Assembly (NCBI GenBank): GCA_964344935.1
Contig: CAYFPL010000002.1
Location: forward strand, 682,001-746,000
Direction of reading: 5' to 3'
Origin: GCA-2731375 sp964344935
GTDB taxonomy: Bacteria > Pseudomonadota > Alphaproteobacteria > GCA-2731375
DNA length: 64,000 nucleotides
In this document: positions 52,175-61,100 of the stretch, piece after piece
Numbering within the stretch: position 1 is the first letter of the stretch
Layout: every line of letters starts with the position of its first letter
Program-made: the position numbers and the translations under genes
Notes under the pieces: model-generated
The model's database searches: none
The model's input: only the letters and a program-made list of their open reading frames with translations
Told to the model about the DNA's origin: nothing

Positions 52175-52640
52175 ACCTGGTTGCGTTGAGACTATCGGTA
52201 CGCATTGCTTGGTGTAGCGCCTCGTCGAAACTTGAAAAAACATTGATTGCTTACGACCAATTTGACGTCGGAAATGGCTTGCATGCCTGAATGCGTAATC
52301 CATCCCGGGACCAAAATTGAACACAAATTCTAATAATATTAGATTTAAAATACATTATTACATCAAAATCCGCCGCTGAAAATAATTGCATTTGCAATGA
52401 AATTAAAGGCGCATCAAACTCAAGAGGTAGTTTTTTATAATTCCAAATAACAAGTCGATAACAAAAACTTTACATTGTCATTACTGGGCCACTTTTTACC
52501 GTTTATTAAACGGTTCATGTAACAAATCCGTCTCAAGCGCCTGTCAAAGTCAATAGCCGCAGACAATAACTATTGGGGACTACTCGCACTAATGGTTTCA
52601 ATGCGGGCCAATCAATCCAATCATAGGAGGAAACGAGGCG
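52175..52640. promoter_or_regulatory. AT-rich intergenic region with palindromes (466 bp)
   Basis: No ORF of note. The A+T content is much higher than around it. Palindromes: ATTGCA-TT-TGCAAT at 52385-52398 and CCGTTTA-T-TAAACGG at 52499-52513. It likely holds the promoter of the exported protein and the chemotaxis gene. The second palindrome, about 128 bp before the start, could be an operator. Also possible is a small RNA, but there is no clear terminator. Confidence 0.4.
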
Positions 52641-53228
52641 ATGATCCTATCGAGACAGCTAAATCCGTTATCTAAGAGATGGAAAATCATGTGGAAGCAT
52701 AAGTTGATGCCAGTGATGGCCATTGCCATCGTTTTGGCCGCCATGCCAGGGCCGGCACGGGCGGTGGAGTTGGGTCTTACGCCCAGTCACGTATATTCTT
52801 TGTGGACCAACATCAATGCCGCCCTGGTCACGTTGGGACCGGCAATGACGGGCAGCGACGATATTTCAAAACATCTCGAGGGGATGACGCCGTCGGCGGT
52901 AAAGAACAAGACGCCCGGCGACGTCCTCGGTCAGGTGGCGGTGTTCCGAACCAAGTTGGACCGGATCGGTATCTCGTCCGGGCTTAAGGCGACGCAAGTC
53001 TATAGCGATCCGAAGGGCGGCAAAGTGACGCCTAGCGTAGTCTTCCTCAATTCGGGGAACGTCCTCGATTCTCTCGTCCTATTGCTGATACGCACCGACG
53101 ACAAGCAATTGGTCAGCGGTTTCTATAAGCGCCACGAATTCAGCGGCAAGACACCCAGCAATGTCTTCAGTCTGGTCGAACTCGCCAACCGCCGGATGGA
53201 TGCGCTGATCCGGAAAACAGCCGGCTAA
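52641..53228 (+). CDS. Exported protein of unknown function before an MCP
   Basis: 195 residues. A basic N-terminus and a hydrophobic core (LMPVMAIAIVLAAMPGPARA) form a signal peptide; the ATG at 52641 follows TAGGAGG, and a shorter start at 52689 is possible. Mature part is helical: TPSHVYSLWTNINAALVTLG, with GKVTPSVVFLNSGNVLDSLVLLLIRTDDK. No family known to me. 35 bp before the chemotaxis gene, so the two are co-expressed: possibly a periplasmic ligand-binding partner of the receptor. Confidence 0.55.
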   Translation: MILSRQLNPLSKRWKIMWKHKLMPVMAIAIVLAAMPGPARAVELGLTPSHVYSLWTNINAALVTLGPAMTGSDDISKHLEGMTPSAVKNKTPGDVLGQVAVFRTKLDRIGISSGLKATQVYSDPKGGKVTPSVVFLNSGNVLDSLVLLLIRTDDKQLVSGFYKRHEFSGKTPSNVFSLVELANRRMDALIRKTAG

Positions 53229-53263
53229 CAGACGGCATTCCAGCATATTAGGAGGAGACCTCC

Positions 53264-54952
53264 ATGTTCAATTTCAAGATTTCAACCCTCGGCACAGCTA
53301 TTTCAGTCCTGCTCGCCCTGTCGGTCGTCGCCGTCATCGGCAGTTCCATCAAGACCGTGAGCGGCATCGACGATATGGGCCGGACCTGGAGTGACTTTGA
53401 AAGCGGTCCCGCGCGCAAGACCGGGTACCTACAGGAGCTGGGTGCCGCCATCGGCTATGGCGGCATGATCCATCAGTTCCAGAGTTATGTACTGCAGCAA
53501 GACCGGCCCCGCATCGTCAAGGCTCAGGCCAAGATCCGCTCGGCGACCGTTGCACTGACCGCATACCGGGCAGTCGGGGTCAACAAAGCAGAGGACGCAG
53601 CGCTCAACGGCATCAGCCAGGTGTTGGCGAAGTATGCGGACGCCTTAGTCATTGCGGAAAACCTCGCTGCCGAGGGCAAGACGCCGCGGCAGGTGCTTGA
53701 AGCCATCAAGATCGATGACGGGCCCGCCATAACAGGGATCTCGGCGCTCAACGGCGAACTGTTGAAGGCCCGCTCAGCCAGTTCCCGGGCCGTCTATGAA
53801 GCGGTCGGTCTGTTGTCGACCGTCGCCACCGTGTCTGCAGTGGTGGTTGGCGTGGTTTTGACCGCTGTCGTCGCCCTCCTCGTCTGGTTTACTCGTTTCC
53901 GGCTCGGCCGACCCATGCGGCAGATGATCGACTCCATGCAAAGCCTGGCCGACGGCAACCTTGAGGTTGAAATTCCAGCGCAAGGACGCACTGACGAGAT
54001 CGGCGAGATGTCGGATGCCGTTCAAATCTTCAAGGACAATGCCAATGAGCGTTTGCGCCTGGAAGAAGAAGCCGTACAGGCCGAGAAACGGGCCGAGGAA
54101 GAGAAACAGCGCGCCATGCATAAAATGGCCGACGACTTTGAAAACAAAGTCGGATCGATCGTACAGTCGGTCTCCACGTCCGCCACCGAGATGCAGGGCA
54201 CGGCGCAGAGCATGTCTAACACGGCGGACCAGACCAATCGCCAGGCCGCTAATGTCGCGGCCGCTTCCGAGGAGGCTACGGCCAATGTGCAGACGGTGGC
54301 TGCCGCGGCCGAACAACTGTCGGCTTCGGTCGACGAGATCGGCCAGCAAGTCGCGCAGTCAAGTCAGGCATCAGACGTGGCCGTTGAAGAAGTGAAACGG
54401 GCCAACGAGAAGATATTGGGCTTGGCCGAGGAGGCGGGCAAAATTGGTGACGTTGTCGAGTTAATCACCGACATTGCCTCCCAGACCAACCTGTTGGCGT
54501 TGAACGCAACCATCGAGGCGGCCCGGGCTGGCGAAGCGGGTAAGGGTTTCGCGGTGGTTGCCTCCGAAGTCAAGAACCTGGCGACACAGACGGCCAAGGC
54601 CACAGAGGAGATCAATGCACAGATCACCGGCGTGCAGTCGGCCACTGAGGAAGCCGTCGAGGCGATTGGCAGCATTGGCAATCGGATCAACGAGGTCAGC
54701 GAAACCGCCTCGGCAATTGCATCGGCCGTCGAAGAGCAAGGCGCCGCCACGCAGGAGATCAGCCGCAATGTGCAGCAAGCCGCGCAGGGCACTCAAGACG
54801 TCTCCTCCAACATCACCGGCGTGACCCAGGCCGCAAAAGACACCGGAACCGCCTCGGCCCAGGTGTTGACCGCGGCGGATGAACTATCCGGGCAGTCCGA
54901 GCTGCTGAAAAAAGAGATGGATCATTTCCTGAACGAAGTTAGGAGTGCTTGA
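53264..54952 (+). CDS. Methyl-accepting chemotaxis protein
   Basis: 562 residues. Transmembrane helix near 8-27, an extracytoplasmic helical domain (about 30-180), second transmembrane helix (about 185-207), HAMP (about 208-265), and an MA signalling domain with the hairpin tip IEAARAGEAGKGFAVVASEVKNLA at about 405-430. It senses a signal and controls CheA; the ligand domain is a four-helix-bundle type (no PAS or Cache seen). Starts 36 bp after the exported protein. Confidence 0.93.
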   Translation: MFNFKISTLGTAISVLLALSVVAVIGSSIKTVSGIDDMGRTWSDFESGPARKTGYLQELGAAIGYGGMIHQFQSYVLQQDRPRIVKAQAKIRSATVALTAYRAVGVNKAEDAALNGISQVLAKYADALVIAENLAAEGKTPRQVLEAIKIDDGPAITGISALNGELLKARSASSRAVYEAVGLLSTVATVSAVVVGVVLTAVVALLVWFTRFRLGRPMRQMIDSMQSLADGNLEVEIPAQGRTDEIGEMSDAVQIFKDNANERLRLEEEAVQAEKRAEEEKQRAMHKMADDFENKVGSIVQSVSTSATEMQGTAQSMSNTADQTNRQAANVAAASEEATANVQTVAAAAEQLSASVDEIGQQVAQSSQASDVAVEEVKRANEKILGLAEEAGKIGDVVELITDIASQTNLLALNATIEAARAGEAGKGFAVVASEVKNLATQTAKATEEINAQITGVQSATEEAVEAIGSIGNRINEVSETASAIASAVEEQGAATQEISRNVQQAAQGTQDVSSNITGVTQAAKDTGTASAQVLTAADELSGQSELLKKEMDHFLNEVRSA

Positions 54953-55033
54953 GCAGGGACGACCCGTCTCTGCTGTAAGGATACTTGTCCTTGATCGGAG
55001 CGTTTCTCCGTAGCTTAGGCGCTCAATTGGGCC

Positions 55034-55081
55034 ATTGATGCCATCACCGCTTGGGTTCATCCCGGCCGTGATGGCATCAAT
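55034..55081. terminator. Long inverted repeat between MCP and giant adhesin genes
   Basis: ATTGATGCCATCAC and GTGATGGCATCAAT, 14-base perfect arms with a 20-base loop, lie between the two convergent genes. A second, imperfect hairpin AGCAGGGA/TCTCTGCT (54952-54974) begins at the MCP stop. The arms have no long T-run, so this is probably a bidirectional terminator. Confidence 0.5.
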
Positions 55082-55175
55082 TCATTTGGCACATGGCTGT
55101 TCACATTCAACCGGACTTGGCCAAACCGGGAATGCCCGCGTCACGGTTCCGGACGATCAACCCCCCTCGGGCGGC

Positions 55176-58100
55176 TTACACGAAGAGGAAGTCCGAGTCG
55201 TCCACCGTGATCGGATTTACGCCGACCAAGGTGACCGTATCGCCGCCACCGAAATCGACGGTGACATTGTTGCTGCCATTTCCCGTAATCGTGAAGCCGC
55301 TCGAATCCGCGACCAGCATGGCGGAAACATCCAGGAGATCGTTTCCGTCCTCGAAATCGGTGATGGTATCGACACCATCTCCTGTATCGAAGACGAATAG
55401 ATCGTCACCAGCGCCGCCGGCCATGGTGTCGCTGCCAGCCCCGCCATCAAGGGTGTCGTTACCCAGGCCGGCGTCGAAGCTGTCATCGCCGCTGGAGCCG
55501 AAGAAGAAGGTTTCCTCAGCCGAAAGCAGGAAGCTCTGGTTGTCCATGGTTGCCGTCAGCCCACCACCGGGACCATTGCTGCCGGCCAAGACTGGCGCGG
55601 CGTAACCGCCGGCCAAACCGGTAACGGCAACCGCGACGTTGGCGGTGTTCAGATTTACCGCACCGTCAGCTTCGATGAATTGGTACGCCTCGTTAGCGGC
55701 GGGTGCATGGGCATCGAAAATCAGATGCACGACACCGCCGTTAAAGTTGGCGTTGCCGGAGACATCCAATAGATCGAAGTCGCTGGCGCCGGCCACTTCG
55801 ATATCCAACTGGCCGTCGTTCATGGTGAAGGTGCCGTTGATGGCCAATTCGCCGGTGGAATGTCCGGGGCCAACCTGGCCGTCCGAATAAACATTGACGG
55901 CACCGTTCAATGTGCCGTCCCCAACCAGGCTGCCGCCCGAATTGATCGAGATGGTATTGGCGGTCACTGTGGCGGCCGTCAAATCCAACAGTCCGGCTCC
56001 GGCGTCGCCGACATTGACATTGCTGCCGCTGGCATCCAGCAGGCCACCGTTCATGGTCAGAATGCCGTTGGCGAGGCTTTGATTGCCGCCAATGCTGACA
56101 TCGCCGGTGTTCACCGTACCGCCGTTGATTGTCAGGGTACCAGTCGCCGTCGCATCCACGCCGTTGTCGTCATGGGGATTGGCCGGCGTGCCGTTGTCGC
56201 TATAGAAGCCGTTGCCGACCGTCAAGCCGTTCGTGGTGATGGTCGATGTGGCATCCAGGGTCAGATTGCCGATGGAACCGCCGGCACCGGCGATTTCGAC
56301 GGAATTAGCCGTCAACGTTGCGCCATTGGTCATGTTTAAGGTGCCATCGCCAGCCGCACCGATCGTCGCCGAATCGCTGGTGCTGAGCGTACCGCCGTCC
56401 ATATTGATGGTACCGGTACCGCGCAATCCGCCACCGACGTTAAATCCACCATTGGTGACGGCAACACTGCCGCCGTTGATGTTTAATGTACCGGCGCCGG
56501 TGCCGTTCTCGTCACCGAAATCATCGCCGCCCCCCGGCAAGCCGTCGCCGCCAAGGAAGTAACCTCCCTCCCCGACATTCATGAAATTGGCCACGGTTAT
56601 GGACGAGGTCGCATCCAATGTCACCACGCCCGAGGTTCCGTTGAGTGCAGCACCCGTAGCAACGCCAAAGAAATCGCCGACGGTGACGGTAGCGTCGGTC
56701 AGATTTAAGATGCCCTGCCCCAAGGAGCCGACAAATAGCCCATCATTAACTGTCAAGGTGCCATTGTTCACGTCGACCCTGCCATCGCCTCGGTCTCGGC
56801 CGCCGATATCCAGCCTACCGGCCGTTGCGGCGCCACCGTTCACGGTGAGCAGACCGGTGCCGACGCCCAAGGGATCGCCGAAATCGTCGTTTGGATCACC
56901 GGGGTTGTTTTCATGGTAGGCGCCGTTGCCAACGACGAGATTGTTCTGCACGCTCAGGCTGGATGTGGCATCGACTGTCACTTCGCCATCGGCGCCGGCC
57001 GCGGTGGCCAGATTCATAGCCTCCGCATGCACGGAAGCGTTGTTCGTCACGACCAACTGACCGGTGGATGTGAAACCAACCTCGATATTGCCGTGCTGAA
57101 CATCGATCATGCTGCCAGCACCGTCGACGGTGACGAGGCCATTCGATCCAGAGCCATCGCCATCAATGCCGAAAATCCAGCCGCTGGTATTGGTAATGAC
57201 GCCACCGTTGATGATCGAAGCCGTCCCGACGCCGCCGCTTTCACTGCCAATACGGACTTCGTTGGCATAGGTCAAACTGCCGCCATCCACGGTCAAGGTG
57301 CCATGACCATAAGGCCCGAAACTGTTGGACTGAACACCGTCGGCCGTCACGGTGCCGTGGATCGTCAGCGTGCCGGTGCCCTGCGTCTGCTGACCCCAAT
57401 CGGACTCGTCGGGACCCGCCGGGCCATTGTCGGAATAATCGCCATTACCGATGCGGATGTTATTGCCCACATCCAGGCTGGCGCCGGCGGCGACCACGAC
57501 ATCGCCTGTCGACCCGCCGGTCTGGGCGATATTCATGTCGTTGCCGGCCGTCACGCTGGCACCGGAATTGATGGTCAGAAGACCCGTGCCTTGAAGGCCC
57601 ACGTCCAGGTTCTGCTGCGTCTCTAAGGTGGCGCCGTTGTTCACGGTTACCGTGCCGTCGCCGCGCCGTTGGCCGCCCAAGACCATACTTTGGCCGACGG
57701 TCATCGTGCCATCCAGCGTTAGCTGCGCTATACCCAAACCGTCGGGATTTCCGAAATCGTCATTGGGGTCGCCCGGGTCGCCCGCGAAATAGGTGCCATT
57801 GCCGATATTTGCTTCACCAGTGGCAACGATGCTGGACGTCGCGTCTACCGTGACGGTGGCATCCGCCGTCGCATCAAAGGCGCCCCCGGCTGCCCGCGCC
57901 ATGTCGAAGACATGAGTGTTCAAGACCGCGCCATTGGTAAGGCTCAACGCCGCCTTGCCCTGTCCACTGATTTCAATGCTGTTGGTTAGGTTTACCGTTG
58001 CATTATCGATGGACATGGAAGCGGTTGCCGGCTCGTTCTGGGCCAACACGATCGAAGAGCCGTTGACCGTTCCGCCAGCGGTTACATTCAGCGTCCCATC

Positions 58101-61100
58101 GGCGTCATCGACCGCGCCGTTACCCCAGTCGTGACCCGCGGCAACAATCAGGTTTCCACCGAAGTTAGCGGTTGAACCGGTACCGGTGACGGTCAAGGTC
58201 CCGGTGCTGCCCATGGCTTGGGCGACATAGTTGTTGTCCGGATTCGATTGGTTCAGAACAGAGACGTTGCCGCCGTTCTGCACGGTCATGGTGCCATCGC
58301 CCTGCTGACCGACGGAAATCGCCCCGAATTGCGAGGTCAGGCCGGCGTTGTCGATTTGCAGAGTGCCGCTGCCGGCGGTGTTGGCGCCAACAACGATGGA
58401 TTGCACTTCCAGCGTCGCCTGTGCGCCCGCGCTCAATGACAGCGATCCTGTACCGGCATCGCCGATGGTCACGCGTCCGCTGTTCCCCTGGGCATCGACC
58501 AGCAATGCGGAACCAAGTCCAGTTGCATCAACATTGCCGGTGTTGCCGGCATGCTGAGCGATCATCAATTGCGCATTTGGCCCAACGACCGATGCAGTGC
58601 CCCCATTTTGAACCGTCAGGGAGCCACTGCTGGTGCTGCCCTCTCGGCCCACGATAAGCCGGGGACCGTTATTGCCGGATTCATCAGGTAAAGACTGCGA
58701 CACAGCGATCTCGGAACCAGCGCCGTCGACCACAACCGTACCATTGCCATCGTTTCGTCCGATGTAGAGGGTCGCCAGGTCCGTATTCTGATTGGCGGTG
58801 TTGCCGTTGCGAACTTCCAGGCGGCCGCCGTCGAGGACATTCAAGGTGCCCGTGCCGCCATCGCGCCCGATGAAGGCAAATCCCGCAAACCCGCTGTTGC
58901 CGCCCGTCAGAAGGCCGACATCCGTGGAAGCCACGACTTTCGAACCCGATCCGGTAATGGTTGCCGTGCCCTCGCCACCGCCATGGCGCCCGACATAGAA
59001 CAACAAGGTTTCCACCTCGCCGCCGTTGCTGACGGTCATGGTGCCGTCGCTGCCATAGGCGCCGACTTCCACGGAACTCAGAGTCCCTGTGGTACTGACG
59101 CGGCTGCCAATGCCGTCCACGGTCACACTGCCGACGCCGGTTGCGCTGCCACCGACCACAAAGTGGGTGAAGTTGTCGGTAGCAATATTGACCTGACCGC
59201 CGGATTCGACCGAAAGGGTCCCGGTGCCGTCCTTGCCCACGAACAGGCCGTCATCGCCCAGGTTCCAGGTGGCACCGGCGAATTTCACAGTGGCATCACC
59301 AATGCCCGTGGCTGAATTGCCAATGATGCCGCCGTCGTTGCCGAATGTGGTGGCACCCTGTATCGCCATATCGCCGGTACCCGTATCGCCGACGATAAAA
59401 ATCGGATCGAGGGGGCTGTTGACATCGCCCGTAGTTGTCGAGCCAGCCGGAATGACCACTTGCCCGGCCACATTGACGAATACGGTCGCAGTGTCAGTAC
59501 CACCTGATCCGTCATCCACCGTATAGCTGAAGCTATCGAGCACATTGTCGCCAAGGATTGCGGCACCGAGGCTGGCCGATGTGGTCGGGTCGTATTGGAT
59601 CGTGCCGTTGCCATTGATGGACAAGGTGGCACCCTGCGCCGAGAGCCCATCCACTGAAAGAACCGACAGCACATCAGCGATATCCTCATCCTCATCGTTG
59701 GATAAGACATCAATGGCCTTGGCCGTATCCGCATCCGCGGTATCGTTGTCGTCGTTCGCGATGGGTCCCTCGTTGAGGTTGTTGACGGTAACGGCGAAGG
59801 CCTGCTGTGTGGAAAGACCAATCTGATCGGTAACGGTGACAGTCAGATTCACGGTCGGTTCCGTCTCCTGATCCAGAGTAATGCCGGACTTGAGGCGCAA
59901 CTGGCCGCCCGAAATCTCGAAACGGTCATCATCGACAGTAATGGTGTCCGTATCGCCATCGGGGTCGACGATGGTCAAATTACCGACCAGGCCACCGTCC
60001 GAATTTTCATCGACTGAGACATCATCCAGGCTAATAGATGTCGCCGCCGAACGGCTGCCATCGTTGAACTGCAGGACTTCCACGTTGTCGATGAGATTGT
60101 CACCGTCATCGTCGCCGTCGCCCAAATTGTTATCCGTGATGCGCGTCGCGTCGCCATCCAACGAAATTGAATAATCGGCGATCTGGCCATCAAACCGGGC
60201 AATATCCCAACCTTCCCCGGCGTCGAACTCGTTGTCACCGGCGCCACCCATGATGATATCGTCGCCGGCACCGGTTGAGAATTCGTCGTCCATGCTACTG
60301 CCATGGAAGATCGTGCCGTTGCCAGCATCGAACGTGCCGGTTGTAAGGGCGGTCAGCGTGATGCCACCGTTCGCGGCGCCGTCATACGCCAAATCGAAGT
60401 CGAAGCCATCCTGCAGACCGGTTATGGCGACAGAGACGAAATCTGTATTGTCCACGAATGCGCCATCATCGGCCGTAACGAACTGGTAGCTGTCATTGAT
60501 CAGTGGGTTGTAGCTGTCAAAGATGAAGTGCATGACGCCGTTATGGACATTGACTGCGCCATTGACGTCGATCAGGTCGAACTGACCCGCACCGGTGCCG
60601 CCGATTTCCACTTCCATGGTGCCAGACCATATGTCCAGGCCATCCCCGTCGATGGTCATGGTGCCTATGGAATTGCCCGCAGCAATGACGCCGCTCTGGT
60701 GCACGTTGACGGAACCGCCGGTGATGTTGATAGTACCGCCGCCGCCTGTCAGGACGCCGTTCTGATTGACATTCAGCCCGCCAACGCCCGTGAGCAGGCC
60801 GCCGTTGCTGACGTTGACCAGACCCGTGCCGCCGTTGAAACCGCCAATCCCGACGCTCTCGTATCCGGCCTGGCTAAACGTCGCTGTGGAACCGGCGCCG
60901 GTAACGGTCATTTCGCCGTGGGAATTTGGCTGATCGCCGAAGTAGATGGAACGCAGGGAAAGGGCGCCGCCATCCTCGACCAGGATCTTGCCCGTCGCGC
61001 TGGCCCCGGCCCGGCCAAAGCCGGCGCTGACATAGCCGCCGGCCACATGCATATGCCCTTCGGCCATACTGAAACTGGAACCGGCACCACTGATTGTCAG

